Shown here one piece after another: positions 11,641-24,850 of a stretch of DNA of 64,000 nt. A program made the position numbers and the translations under genes. Source of the DNA: Lagopus muta (taxonomy: Eukaryota; Chordata; Aves; Galliformes; Phasianidae); NCBI RefSeq assembly GCF_023343835.1, contig NC_064449.1:3881778-3945777 (forward strand). The letters run 5' to 3'. The notes under the pieces were generated by a model. The model made no database searches. It saw only the letters and a program-made list of their open reading frames with translations, and was not told the origin of the DNA. How positions within the stretch are numbered: the first letter of the stretch is position 1; each line of letters opens with the position of its first letter.

Positions 11641-12969
11641 ACATAAGCTGTCCTGTCTTTTGTTCAGAGCAAAGACTGAGTTACTTAGTACATCACTGCT
11701 AAGTTAAAACATGTCATTAATGAGAAGACGTCTCATACACTAAAAACAAATGAGCAAATAACTGTGCTAAAAAGAAGAAAGAAGCCCACAGCAATCTAGA
11801 ATGGTACTTCTTACCTGAGGTAAAATGGAGTTTCCTAAGGTACGTGTTAGTTGGTTTACTGGGTACAGCAACTGTAGAGCAGTTCTGCTCAGAAGCTAAA
11901 AAGTAGCATAGAATATTACTTGTTTACACCAATGTAGAGACTTATATTATTTTCTTCTGTCTACAGTAACTTCTAAAGTGTTTTTTTTTTCCCAGAAGTG
12001 CTAACCACCAAATTGTATTTGCACATTAAAATTCCAGTAGTGTTAGTTTGTACTTACCTAATTCTAGCAGAAGCAGTATTTATTCTTGGAGAATGCCTCT
12101 CTGTTCTAGCAAACTTAAATCTAGTCCCCAGACTTACATTTTGCTTCTTTCTCCCCAGCAGTTAGAATATATTTATTGGTTCCATCCATACTTCTGTACT
12201 GATGTATTACAGAAGCAGGAAAAGTTAGCTGTTGTTGTGTTACATGTGGCTGTATCCAGACTGCTGCTGGCACCTGGGCTAGCTCAAAAATCATGTAAGT
12301 TCTCAATTTATCTAAATCCATTTTTGTATGACTTAATAAAACACTAGTGGCCTAAATGCCCACAGCAAGAACTTCTCATGCTTTTTAAAACAGTGAGCTG
12401 CTTCCTTTTAAATATCTGGAGAATGAGATTTTTTAAGGATAGATTTGTTCATATATTTTCTAGTCTCCTAGGTAATTCTAGATGTATTATATTAGTTACG
12501 TTTGTGATAATCAGAGGGCTTGTACAACATCTGAAAAAGGTGTAAGTTAATCTTGATGTTGTGCTGTTGTATGATCTGGGCATGCTTGATTCCTACTAAA
12601 ATAAAGCACCTTGAATTATGTCCTTCATACCAATTGCTGCTGTGTGCCCATGGCCTACTCTAGAAGTTATTTTTTCCTGTATGCTCTTTGCTCAAACAGT
12701 GCACAAATGTTTGGCTCCCCCCCTTCCACCCCTAATTACTTATTAGAGCCTTCTGGCCAATAGTACTCTTTTTGGACTTGACCTGTCTCAGATATGGTGC
12801 TTCTACATTTTTTCTTCCTTGCTTTCCTCTCAAATATACATATCTGCCAAATGGAACCAAAATGAAACTTGGACAATAAAACTCCCTTTTTATATTGAAA
12901 TACTGTAGCTAGTTAATCACTGTTGGTAATTGCTAAATTTATTTTTTTCATGTTTTTTTGTAGGCACTA

Positions 12970-13032
12970 ATATGTATATATACATACGTATATATTGATA
13001 CATATATATGTATGTGTATATATATATATATC
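12970..13032. repeat. TA/TG-rich alternating simple repeat with a 16-bp palindrome
   Basis: The stretch is alternating TA with TATG and TACG variants. TATGTATATATACATA at 12971-12986 is a perfect palindrome, and a TA run ends the tract at about 13032. Confidence 0.85.
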
Positions 13033-14449
13033 GTTAATTAAGAGCTAAGGAGTCTTTCCTCATTCTAGTTATTGCCTTACACAGCTCCTTTGTCAGTGGG
13101 TCTCTGACTTCTGCAGGCTAACCTGTTGAAGATTGACTACTGAGCTGTTGCCTAGGGTCCCAAATGGAAATGAAAAGCATTCTGTGAAATGTTAGGATTT
13201 CTGGGTGTATTTTCCTGAATTGCCATTAACCTGGATAAATCTTTTCTGACTATCATGAAGTATAAAGCTCCATTTTGAAATGGTTTAATTTGCTTGAAGG
13301 ATGGATTCCCTTCTCCTTAGCGGTGTAAATTTCAACAAATTACTCAGTTATAGTCATAAATGCAAGCAGATGAGAAGATGGTTGGAAGATGTTAGGAAGA
13401 TAGGTGTAAAACTGAAGTTATAATTATTTCTTGATGAACCACTGTATTCTTACAGTGTTTTGTGCAGTTGGCTGGAAACTGTCAAGGTTTTGTACTAGGC
13501 GTCAGGTTCTAATAGTGTAAGTAAACATGGCTGGAAAGAAGAAGCTGCCTTCTAAGAATTTCTTGTGCTAGAATCTCTAGAGGAACTCTCCAGAAGAGCT
13601 AGGAATAGCAAGAGCTTCCTTATCACAAGATAACCTGAAGTTTGGTAGTGAACTGACAAGTGCAGGTAATTTATTGCCAAGTGAACCCAAAAGGTAGAAT
13701 TCAGTGACCAGGACATTATCCCAAGTTGGGCTTCAATTAGAATATCTTCATCTGAACGTGAAAGTTAAAGTTCAGTAATGAGCAGCAGCTGGTAGGTTGT
13801 ATTCCTCTAAATGAGTGGCATGCAGTTACGCTGGGCCACATGTGGGCTTGTAATGTAATTCAAGCCACCTTCTCTATATCTGGAAGAGATCTCAGTAATG
13901 ATCAAGCTTTTTTGAGGAAGATGAGCTTCAAGGCAGGTAAGTGAAATTATGTGGGTGTATTGCTGTGAATCCACAGGCACAATATCACGGTCCCAGAAGG
14001 AGGAAAACCAATATATGTTGTCTTCCATCAGCATGAGACCCACCGAAATCTCTTGGCAAACGTGTAGCAGGAATGCTCTTCAGCCAGACACCTTTTGGAT
14101 GAGGTGCTCTATCTTTTTTCTCGTATTTCATTGCTTTTTGATAATTTTAAATTGCAGAATTGGATCAGCACACTTAGTAGCCTTTGACCTTAAATGGGTT
14201 CAATTTACATGATAACCAATCTGTTTTAGACAATACAGCCATCCCTTTAGTATCCTCAAAAAGAGAAAAAAAAATTCTTTTTGCTTTTAGCAAAGCTTGT
14301 TCCAGAGCTGAAATGAGCAGCCCTTAGAATCTATACCTGAACTTCAAGTAATGATATTCCATGCCACATGCCAGCTTAATGTCTCATTGAAATTTATCTT
14401 TGCATGTCTTTAAGCAAGGGCAGAGGTGTTTTAAAATACATATGTGGTG

Positions 14450-14640
14450 TGAATTCCGTCTGGAAAGCGAGTGGGCGCGTTCCTGATGGAGAGAAACACT
14501 CTTAATTATTTTATAATTGGACAATGTACATATGATTTTTAAAATCGCCAGGGATCGACATGTATGATTACATAATTGAAGTGCAATTACATACTTATTT
14601 TTAATAAAATATTCTCTGTTACTTATATATTAAGTGATAG
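14450..14640. promoter_or_regulatory. Candidate conserved noncoding element rich in homeodomain-type sites
   Basis: The segment begins with an isolated CpG-containing patch (GCGAGTGGGCGCG near 14467). It continues with closely packed TAATTA/ATAATTGG/CATAATTG/CAATTACA words on both strands. Such dense AT-core homeobox words are typical of developmental enhancers. This is a pattern judgement only, and conservation was not tested. Confidence 0.3.
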
Positions 14641-17600
14641 TACTAAAAGTAGAAAATAAACGTATATTTATTTATCTTATAGTTCCTTGAGTTCTATTGT
14701 ATCATCACCATCTTTTTTCTCATTTGCTCGCAGTGCTGTTCTCCAAAGTAGTGCTCAGATTGTCAGTGTACACAAATTCTGGTTGGCTTTGGTTGTAAGG
14801 CCTGGTAACCCTGAGCTCCAGTGACTGCAGAAATTGTTAGTGGTGGATTTTGGTTTTGAGGTTAACATGCATAGTAGCCTTGGGAACCTGTAATTAGCTG
14901 GAATCTCTGTGCTGTCATTTAATTGAGTATTGCAGATCAGTTTGATCTGCTCTACCTCAAGCATTAGAGCCAGATGAATTGCTCTCATTGCACTGGGTAT
15001 TTTTCTGCAAATCCCAGAATATGTTAGGGCAAAGCACTGTGAACTTTCTGACAAGTAATTATCAAGAAATCACTTACCTATGATTATGCAGTTAATAAGA
15101 GCTTTTTTCTCTCATGTTTTCACATCAGTTTGATAATCCAATAAATGTGATTAATTCCACTTTAGAACTTAATTTGTTAGTAGTTGAATCCATCCATCTT
15201 TAAAAAATCATCTAGTTTAACAATACATTTAAGGAGAGGAACAAATGAAATCACACCATCCATGTGCCTTCCAGCAATGTACCTGAAACCAAGTAATACC
15301 TGCAGTAATACTACATGCCATCTATTGTATTTGGAGAGCTGTATCCTCAGTTACAATCATTAGTCAGTGTTCTCTCAAACAGAAGCTACTGAAAGAGTAA
15401 AGCACAGATTTCTGTCTTGAACACGCAATATGGAAAGAAGCAGAACTGCTGGGGATTGGCAAGGAAAGCATTTTGCTCACAGGTGTTTCTGGCTGTTGAT
15501 GTGACCTTGGGTTCGGGAAAGAACGTCTGACTTCTGCAGAGCAGAAGCTAGTAGAAGTGTTAGTAACATTGTAATCAACCAGCTGGTTTTTGTGGTGAGT
15601 AAATAGAAGGAGAAGAATATTTTCTCTGGGGAAAAAAAAAAGGGAGCAAAAAAATAACTGCTATTTGTCCCATGTTTGTTTTACTGAAAAACCAAATTGT
15701 TATTTTTTAAGTACAATCCAGGTACTTCAGAGAGAAACCTGCATAGAGAAGTCGAGTTAGAGGTGCTGGAGCTTTAAAACTTGACCCAGAATAAAATCAT
15801 TTTTGCTGTATGTTGTGGAGCCTGTGCCACGAAGGGATAATCCAGTGCAATTGGGCACCATCTGTAGCAGCTTCCTGCTCCCGTGGCAGAGCTGTCCTGG
15901 AGCAGTGATCCCCACTACTGTCCCTGCCATCCAAATCCACAGATGGGAGCAGACAGCCCGAGCCTGTTGTTGGCAGGAGGTGGCACAGCTCTCTCCAAGT
16001 GCCCGCTGGCTGGCCATCATGTTGGGTCGCTGCTACAATGCCAGCATGTCCTTTAAGGGCAGGAACGAATCCCTTGATTCTCTTGTGTCACCTCAAGCTT
16101 TTTAAGGACTGCTATTTGCCTCTTCTGAAACAAGTCCTGTTAAGCTTCTCTGGCTGTCAAATGTCATGGGAGGACTGTGGAGCTGAGATGTTTACTGTCA
16201 TCAGCATCATCAGTGTGATGCTTTTAATACATAAGAATGCTCTGGTGCTGTTGCTGATTCATTCCCCTGGTTTCCACAGCTGAGACTTTCTTGCTTTCAG
16301 ATAATTCCTGCACTTTTCTGTGTTAATAATGTTCATTTTTTGACTGTGGCAAGGAGTAAAACATTGCATTGAACATCATTAATTACAGAAAATAAATCGT
16401 GCAGTGAATTTGAAAATATCTCATTTACAAGTTGTTGGAGCTGCTGGAATGGAATCTGCAGTAATTCCTGGCTAGGCTGATTTGGAAAGCATTTTCACTT
16501 TTTGAGTACAATATAAGATCTATTGATACAGTTTTAGCATAGCTACCTGTTACAATAACTTTGAGTTTGTGTTTTACATTGCTAAGAAACAAATGTGTAA
16601 ATTGCATAAACTGCTCATCTGAATTTCACCCTGAAAGTTATGTTTCTTCTTCTTTGTCAGCTGAGTGTTGTTTCATTGGAGAGGAAAGTTAAAATCCTAA
16701 GAGTGGGATTGAAACAGCACTTTCTAATGGCTGTGGATCTCTGGGTAAAGGTGTTAGGAATTATTTATCCTTTTATCCTAATTCAATCACAGTAACATCT
16801 TGGTGTCACTTAGCAGGTGCATAGGAAACAGAAAGTGAAGAACACCTATGAAATAATTTGTTGAAGTTGTTCTTAGTGGTAAATATATTTTCTGTTCTTT
16901 TCGTTTGTTCCTTTTGTTGTTTGGATTAAAGTGGAACATAAGCTTGAAAAAGCTGTCTGCAGGTTTTATTGCTGTGTCTCAGTAAATGACTTTGCATTGG
17001 TGAACTGCATTTTCTTACAGGTTATTTTTCTTCTATTACCTGTGAGCTTTATTGTGTGACATTAGCAGGAGCTGAATTTCTTATTCTTAATTAATGTAGA
17101 ACATCTCTGTGGAACTGTAAGGCATAGCATTTACTGTGTTAGTGAAGACATTATTGTGCATTGCTGTTCATGATTTACAGGAATGCATTTTAAATGGCTA
17201 ATTGATTTTTGTTTTAGTTACATTTTTTCAACTTGGCCTTTGCTCATTTCACATTTTTCCCCCTTTTGTCTGTTCAGCCAGCTCTCAACATTGTTTCTGG
17301 TGTTGGTACACATGCTAGTGTGTGTCAGGGTTTGTCCAGAGGCTTTATCAGAGCTCAAGCTGAAGGATCAATTCCCCTTACCTGTATTTTACCACTGTTC
17401 CTTAAAAACAGCTGGATCTTGAAATAAAACTGCAGCCTGAGACATACCTTAATGCAGATATTTCAGTCTCATAGCTCAGCTTCTTAAGAAAAATTAAAAT
17501 AAATCCCACCATACCCTACTTGTTCTGTTCTCTAGCACCTTTTCATTACACGTTCTTCATGCCATGGTTTCCTTCCTCCCCCACTCTCCCTGAATAAATA

Positions 17601-19544
17601 TCTTTTGGTAACTACATGAAGATGTAACTGGTGGATGGGGCCTCTCAATTGTGTGAGAATACCCAACATAGCCTGAATTTTGCTTCTGATGTTCACAGTT
17701 AGCTGTTCTCTGAATATCTTTTAGCTTAAGGAGTGTGAGGGCTGAAGAATAACTTTGTGGAACCGATGCTGGCCTTGCTTTATGCCTTTCTTTGGTGTTT
17801 GTGCCTCTGTCCAGCAGCAGCATGAGATATTTTTCTCCCTTTCAACTCCTCCTCCCTTTTTCCTGTTTCTGTCCCTCAGTCACCACATCCTTCCTATTGC
17901 TGCTTATCGCTGAGATGTTTCTTCTCTCTGCTGCCTGTGATTAAACGCCTGGAACGTTGCCAGCCTGATGACTGCACAGTTTTGCAATGAAACTCCTTTG
18001 AGATTTACTGCAGCGGGGCTGTTTCTTGAAATGCATTGCTCTGAAGGAGTCAGACTTCATGTGCTCTCAATTCTTCGTATAGGTTTTGAGGATGCTTACC
18101 ACAGTAAAAGCGTTACTACTAACAGAAAAGCAGCAACAATCTGCTTGAGGTCCCCGGTAGAAAAATTCTTGTTACAAACTGTATAAAATCTTCATCACGA
18201 AAGCAGTTTTTCTTTCAGCTGAAAAATGCACACAACTGAGCTGGTTGATGTTCTGCTACTACTGAATTTTGAGATTCTGCTCTTGAGGGTTAGCCTGAAA
18301 TGAGTTGCATTGAGTGCTATGCACTGATTAGGCAAGTTCTATACTCTGATATTTGAAATTAGCTCTGAATCGTGTAACTGAGGTTCATCTTAGCTTCAGC
18401 TGTAAAAAAAAAAACCCACAGAAAAATCACTTTTGATAGACGTCACAGCTACATTACTTTGCTGAATTGCTGTTCAGTCACAATTGCTACATCTGACCCT
18501 GCATTAACTCCTGTGATGAATGGTGGAGGGCAGTGATCTGTGTGAATTAAGCTAAACATTCTGCTTAAGAAGAATATGTGAATATGCCTTGCTGGATGGA
18601 AAGTACTGCATGATATACAGACTGAAGCTTCTTCAATAATGTTGTCATAAGTTTTAGACTGCAAGTTGTCCTCTGAAGGCTCTTTTTTTTGTTACTTATC
18701 CTCCACACAAGGCTGTGTACCCTGATAAAGCACCATGTATCAGTCATGTCAGTTTCATTGCCACCAGGCTCGTCTTCCAGAGTTTGAGAGCCATTTAGCA
18801 CAGAGCTGCTGGTGACGTGGCTCACCGGCTGGGGCTGGGTGGAATTCAAACACAGTTCAGCAAATGCTCTTCCATCTTGGTGAGGGTTTGGAGAAGCTTT
18901 CAATCAGTGGAAAGCAAATTTTCATTTGTAAGTTAGGCAAGTTATTGTTGTTTTAAATTCAGAAAGCACCACCAAAACCAGAAAGAAGAGAGCGAAAGAA
19001 TCTTCTGAAGCTCTGTAAGACGTGACGATAACAGGAGGTTATTGGCAGTGCTGTGACAGAGCCCCGAGGAAATGGAAACACATTAGAAAAATACCTTGTG
19101 TCAGAACAAGTAGCCAGTATATTCCACATAGTATGCTTTCATTAGTGCCTCTCTGGAAATCTGGCAGTTTCTTACAGATTATCAGATGTCTCTCCATCTA
19201 ATTTAGCATGTAGACTATAGCTTAACTTAAAGTGACCATGAATGCTGTGATTCAGCAAATCTAGCCTAAACAAGGTATTATCAAAGGAGAGAATGGATGT
19301 AAGATTTTTAAAAAACAAACAGTAATGTGGTTTCTTTATTTATTTGTTTATTTTTATCCCTTCTGTACGTTTTTCAGTCTCTTGTCTTTGTACTCTGTCC
19401 CTCTTTATTTTCCCTTGCCTTTGTTCTTCTCACAGGGCTCGTACTTTCACTTCTGTTATCTTTTACCCTGCTCGTTCCCGAGCCCTCTTGTCCTCCCTGA
19501 CCTATCTTCCCACTTAAAATACTTTCTTCCTGGCCTCATGGAGC

Positions 19545-19664
19545 ATCGCCATGGTGACTGCGTGATGTCACTGCATGGGGAGCTGTTGCCCAGGAAACTG
19601 TATGATGTCATTGCACTAGAGACAGTCGCCATGGTTACTGAGTTGATTGAGGTAACTGGGAATA
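19545..19664. promoter_or_regulatory. Periodic RFX X-box / CRE array, 40-bp repeat unit
   Basis: Three X-box-like motifs start exactly 40 bp apart: ATCGCCATGGTGAC (19545-19558), GTTGCCCAGGAAAC (19585-19598) and GTCGCCATGGTTAC (19625-19638). Two identical CRE-like octamers TGATGTCA (19563-19570 and 19603-19610) are also 40 bp apart, each starting four bases after its X-box. In the third unit only TGAT survives and the sequence decays. Outside the motifs the first two units match poorly (24 of 40 positions overall), so the motifs are the conserved part. RFX proteins bind X-boxes and CREB/ATF proteins bind TGATGTCA-type sites; they act together on MHC class II X1/X2 boxes. The spacing here is close to that but not identical. 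It is about 21 kb from the SLC5A1 start, and the target gene is unknown. Confidence 0.5.
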
Positions 19665-22496
19665 AAGGAGTTGTTATCAGACCAGAGCCAGGAAATGCTC
19701 CCTTTAATGGGAATAATAATAAAAAAAGACACTTCTTATGTCTTTACGGTCCAGGGCAGTCTGCCTGTGATTCAAAGTCCCCAGTTCTTTTTCTGATGCA
19801 GTGTGCTCAATCTGGGCTTCTTTCAGTTGGACTGAGTTATCTTGCTCATCTGTTTCTAGTCTTGAATGTTATTGTGGACATCACGCCACAATAAAATGGA
19901 AAAAAGAACTGTGTTGTCCCCTGCTTCTGTGTAATTAGTGTTTCCATCTGTTGTTGCTGTTTGCTTTTTCCTGTTTGGTTTCTTTTTTTTTCTGTGATGA
20001 ATAGGCCAGTCCAGTTATTATCCCAGCTGATGTCAGAGATACGCTAACAGTGAATATTACATGTCTGAGCTTGCTTCATCTGCCCCAGGCTCTGTCTCTA
20101 ATAGGCAAGCTATCATTTGTTTTCCACTTATTTTCTGCCTTTTACCTGCTTTTTGTTTCTCATTGTAGTCATTGCATGAGTTCCAGGAAAAGTCCAACGT
20201 GAAAGGTGAAGCAGAAATTGAATAAAAAGTAGGAGGCAGCTATTAGAGATGAAGAAAGACATGCAAGATTGCACTTCACTGAGAGCAGTGTGGAAACGTG
20301 TGGCTGATGATGTTTCTTGTGAGGATGCAGGAATGTGAACAGTGGTAACCATTTGTCTTAGTAAGTCTGTGCATGTGATGTGCTGATCAGTAGCTCTTGC
20401 AGCATGCTCAAGCATTCACTAGAAACTGTTGTCACAAACTTGCCATTAGTTAACCAGGAGACACCCTTTGTGATGGTCCTGCTTTTGTTGAGCCTGAAGT
20501 TGAAATCTCTGACATGGGTTACCTTGCAGTTAGTGTGGATCTGAAAACAAGAACTCTACCAAAGAGGTATGGAGTGTAGTGCTGGCATGCCAAATATCTG
20601 AGGACTGAAATTTTGAGTTGCTGAAATGTTGACTGAAATCCAGGGCTCCTGAAATGTTGGGAGGAGACTAAAATCAAGATAGCATCTAAGGTATGGCGAA
20701 ACTGGGTGAAGAGTAGAGAACAGAGAATATAATTGAATTGGGTAAAGAGCAGAATTTTTCAGGCTTCGTTATGAGGGAAACAAAGGAGTGACAGTTGGGA
20801 ATTCTGAGGGGTGAAGTAGTAAAAAGCTTTTATTAAGGTTCATCTTTTTATTCCCTTCCTCATTCAAGTACCATTTGTATAACTGTTTATTTGCTCACTG
20901 TAGTGCACAAAGTAATATAAACCTCTCTGCCAAAGTAACTGTAAAATAAAATTGTGTTTCACACCTGTATCTAGGTAGACCAGCAGGAAACAGCGGTTAT
21001 AAGAGATCAGATGGCAACAAGATTAAACAGCTAATGGAGGTGAAAAGTAGCAGTCAGTCGGCACTGAGGCTCATAATGGTCAGGTGAGAGGTGTGGGCAA
21101 TCACTAAGCCTGGGTTTCAGACGTGTGTGTAAATTCTTAATTTCTAACCTGATAAATGTTTAGTTAATCAACGTGCAATGGTGCTATTTGCAATTCTATT
21201 GAGCTAGAGGACTTGCATCGCTGTGAAATGTGGGTCAGTAATCGTGGAACTTCCTGGAGTCACAATTCTGTGGTTGCTAGAATGGAATATTGTTGAATCT
21301 GATATTGAAATGATGTTTGATTCCTGCCATGAATGGTCACCAGAGTTACTTTTCCTGTTGAATAAGGTTCAGAATGACCCCTGAATTTGTTGTTGTTCAC
21401 TACAATACAATATGGGTTTATTATATTTAAATACATTTTAAACATTTATGTTTAAATCACCCCTATTGGTAAAGAATGTGAAAGAAAGCAAGAGGGTGGA
21501 GTGTGTTGAACTGTCAGGAAGGTCAGTAAATGTATTCAGTGGTATAGCAAAACTAGAGATCCGATAAAGAATTACAGGTTTGTTTTCTACTGTCTGCTGC
21601 TTGGGATATCTGCGTGTGAAAATCCGTGTGTAGGAGCGGGAGGCACCATCCACTGTCAGAGGATGGGCAGTCCTACGAGCAACGTGATCTCAGCTTTTGC
21701 TGAGCAATGCTTCCATCTACTGGAGAACTCTCTTCTCACAGTATTCGCTCTACTGTATTCTGAGACCTAAACTCTTGATAGTTAAAACCCCAAATATTTA
21801 TTGCTTATGAATTATTCTGATAACAAAGGTAGTTCCTCTGTTCTATCAAGGAGCTAACACAAAGTGCTTTTTCTTCTTTGCATTTGAAAGATGTATAGTT
21901 ATCTACTTATATTTTTGAGTCAGTACTCTGTTTTTTTGTTTTTTTTTTTTTCTGAAATGCAGTTCTTAAGGTGGTAGTAATATAAATTAAAGTACAAAAT
22001 GTAAAAATATCTTGCTAGAGAGTGATTGTGTGATTTGTGTGATTCATTTGTGACATGAAATAATGATTTCAGGAAGAAACTTCAGAGGCTGTAGGATTAC
22101 ACCCATACTCTTTGTGAGCAAACAGGATCAAGGTAGATATCCACTGAGACAGAGCACATATTACTGTCAGCATTAGAGAATTAGACTCAGTGTTATTTGC
22201 TCTGCTGCTGTACATCAGAGTTTGTGTGTGCTTTGCAAGGGTCACTGCAAGAGGCAATCAACACTACTGTAATCAATACTGATTTGCCATTTAGGGAAGT
22301 GAAAGGTTTTTTTTCTAGTGGCTGAGAAGAAACACTACAAATAGTGGCTTCTTGTTTTCTTACTAGAATCTCCCCGATTCCTTAAGTGTGTTAAAGTGTC
22401 TGATTAGAAAATTTAGGAATAATCTTGTAAAGTGTACAAAGATTAAATAGCAATAACATCAAAGTACCTTTGGACTTGATACAGTGCTATTATGAG
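19665..22496. other. Intergenic DNA, no gene recognised
   Basis: AT-rich sequence without recognisable exons. A T-rich run lies at about 21930-21952. Short open frames here have no family features. Confidence 0.6.
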
Positions 22497-22705
22497 ACAC
22501 ACAATGGCTTGGGTTGGAAGAGACTTCAAAGCCCACCCAGTTGCAAGCCATGCCACAGGCAGGAACATCTCCCACCACAGCAGGCTGCCCAAAGCCTGGC
22601 CTTGGGCCATGCCAGGGATGGGGCAGCCTCTGAGTAGAGCTTCTTCCTAATCTAAACTTACCCTCTTCTAGTTTCAAACCAATGCAGCTTATCCTGTTGC
22701 TACAC
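22497..22705 (-). mobile_element. CR1 LINE 3'-end fragment
   Basis: On the + strand the sequence reads as the reverse complement of a CR1 3' end: a CACAATGGCTTGGGTTGGAA-like start (the inverted CR1 terminus), then the typical CATGCCAGGGATGGGGCAGC and CTTCCTAATCTAAACTTACC words, finishing near CTTATCCTGTTGCTACA. It contains only the untranslated 3' portion and no reverse transcriptase. CR1 is the dominant avian LINE, and 5' truncation is its usual state. Confidence 0.9.
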
Positions 22706-24574
22706 GATGTAGATATAACAAATAAAAGCGATATCTTTATATGGAATTATACATGCAATTTACAACGAGTTTATAGACAGGACTGTGTATATCAGAGTTT
22801 TATAGGTATGCATACCCAACTACATAAATGTGTGTGTGTGCAACATAGTCACATATGGGTATAACACAGCAAATAAATGAACAGTACGTAGCTCATTGCT
22901 TCTATGAGAAGAATGCAATGTCCGTGCACCTTGTCCCTGCCTCCGTGCAATCTATGTGGTTCTGTGCCCTTTGGGATCATTAATACAATCAGATAAGTAT
23001 CTTCATTCGTTCACGTGAAATCTTGATGAACTTCTATGATGGCCTTCAGTAAATAACTTTGTAGAATGCATCAGCTTTCACATTTCATGTTACCTTTAAG
23101 CTACTTGAAATACCTCTGCTTTTTAAGGTGCTTTGTTTTTCAATACAGTAGCCATTCCAGGTACTCCTTGGTTTATGGCAGAGCTCGAAAGATGTGCCAA
23201 AGCACAGGAATGGATTTTAGAGGTTTAAGTATGTTCTATATTCTGTTAAGTTTTTTAAATACTGAAATGGTAGGAAGCACAGACTTCAGATTGGCACTGG
23301 ATGTTCTTCCATTGTTAAGGACAAATAGTTCAGGATACTTTGCGTTCACATTTTATTTGTAAACTGGACAGGGTGGGAATATTTCTGTGTGTTGGGAAAG
23401 TAAGCAGCTCAGTATTTCTTAGTAGTGTGCATGCTGTCTTGAGTGTTTAGAAATTAATCTATAAATGCTACGAACACTACAGCCTATGTCCAAAATTAAT
23501 GATTTCTGTGGATAAATAATTACTGTTCACCTTTGCAGCCATCAGAAGCTGAGTAGAAGTAACTGGGCTGGATGTGCAGTTAAAGAAATTACGTGAAGCC
23601 CCGATGCAGAATCTTGGATATTTGTAGTTTTCCCTCTGTGATTACTTCATTTGCAGCAGCAGTATTATTTTAGTTATTTAATAAGGAGGATTTACTTGGA
23701 GGTCAAAAAACAAACGAACAAAAAAAACCCAACTGTCATTCCATCATCTACGTGCAAGATACGTACAATTAGAGATGGCAGAAGTGCTTTTCTCTGAGTG
23801 TGCAGGAACACATTCTGCTGCTGATGTACATGCTTTTGTCCAGGAGTGTTTTGGCTGCCAGTATCGTTGTGGTTTGCCTGCTGTGCAGAGCCTTAGCAGA
23901 CTGTTACTCACACAGGCTGGTCTGTGCATTGTGGGCTGAACTTTTGTTTCTTGTTACTGCCTTTGAGCTCAGATGGAGCTGCTCACTCTCAGTGTCAGTG
24001 GGTGCACATGCTCTCGCTGCTTCACATAGTTTTCTCAGAAAGTAAGAATTGAGCATGCAGTCAGTTGACATTCATTAGGAATCTACTCAGATTGGCCACA
24101 GTTGCCCCTTATGTGACGTGGCCGTAATTACAGACAGTGGTGTATCCTGGAAAAGAGTTCCCTTGTGTGTTCTTCATCTCCTAGGACTGCACACGTAGGG
24201 AGATTGTGATGTTGATTTGGTTAATGTGATTGAAATAATAAGTAAGCATCATTTTTTAATTAGAATCAGCCCTGTAGTCCATTAAGAACAGGAACACGTG
24301 CTTGTTGCGCTGCGGTTGCCTGTGCCAAATTCACAAAAACTCAGAAGAATGTTTTTCATTCGGAAAGTTAGTAGGCAGAAACTGTTTGAAGGTATTCCCC
24401 TGAAGAGCATATTTCTACAATATTAGGCGCAGCGTGGTGCTCCTTAAATATGAAGATAATATTGGTTATTTCAAAGGAATAAAAACGTCTCTGTATGTAG
24501 AGGAAGAAGGGAGAGTAAATATTGATCTGAGCAGTTGAGTTGCATGGAAATCAATTAACTTTTCAGTTCCTGGG

Positions 24575-24850
24575 AAATGAGCATTGCAGCTGATTATTTA
24601 TGGCTGCTGTAAAACTTTGTGATTGACGCGTCATATTACAGGCTTTAGAGAGGTTGCTGCCTCCTATGCTTTTGTGGTGCTGTGTTGTATGATGGCAGCA
24701 TTAGTTTTGAATATCAGCAGAATTGAATTCATTGTAATGCTCTTGATGGTCAGTTATGCTCAGCTTGGCATGATAGCTGTTATAAAGTCCTAATTGCAGT
24801 GATCTATCCTGATGTGATCTGGCTGAACAAATGAAAGAAATTAAGCAGAG
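24575..24850. promoter_or_regulatory. Candidate noncoding regulatory element with PBX-type site and TGACGCGTCA palindrome
   Basis: TGATTGAC (24620-24627, a PBX/HOX-type word) overlaps the perfect 10-bp palindrome TGACGCGTCA (24624-24633), which resembles a CRE/ATF site with a widened centre. This is an isolated pair of CpGs in otherwise CpG-poor DNA. Flanking words such as TGATTATTTATGG and CAGCAGAATTGAATTCATTG suggest a conserved element. Function and conservation are untested. Confidence 0.3.

Larger units (their letters stand above)
11641..19544. other. YWHAH-SLC5A1 intergenic DNA, first part; no gene recognised
   Basis: No protein-coding exon or full mobile element is recognised in about 7.9 kb. 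The sequence is AT-rich with short simple repeats. A GC-richer patch at about 15800-16030 has chance open frames on both strands. The segment at about 14450-14640 has the look of a conserved regulatory element and is listed separately. Confidence 0.6.

Noticed and set aside
12335..12880. Extra AATAAA motifs downstream of YWHAH as distal polyadenylation sites
   Set aside because: AATAAA is frequent by chance in AT-rich DNA, and nothing else indicates transcription this far.
15757..16105. Overlapping open frames on both strands in a GC-richer patch
   Set aside because: Both strands are open over the same bases and neither protein resembles a family; it is probably compositional.
19325..19894. 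189-codon open frame spanning the RFX/CRE array
   Set aside because: The N-terminal half is a pyrimidine-tract translation (Phe/Leu/Tyr) and the rest shows no domain. The motif periodicity of 40 is not a multiple of three, so a coding repeat is unlikely.
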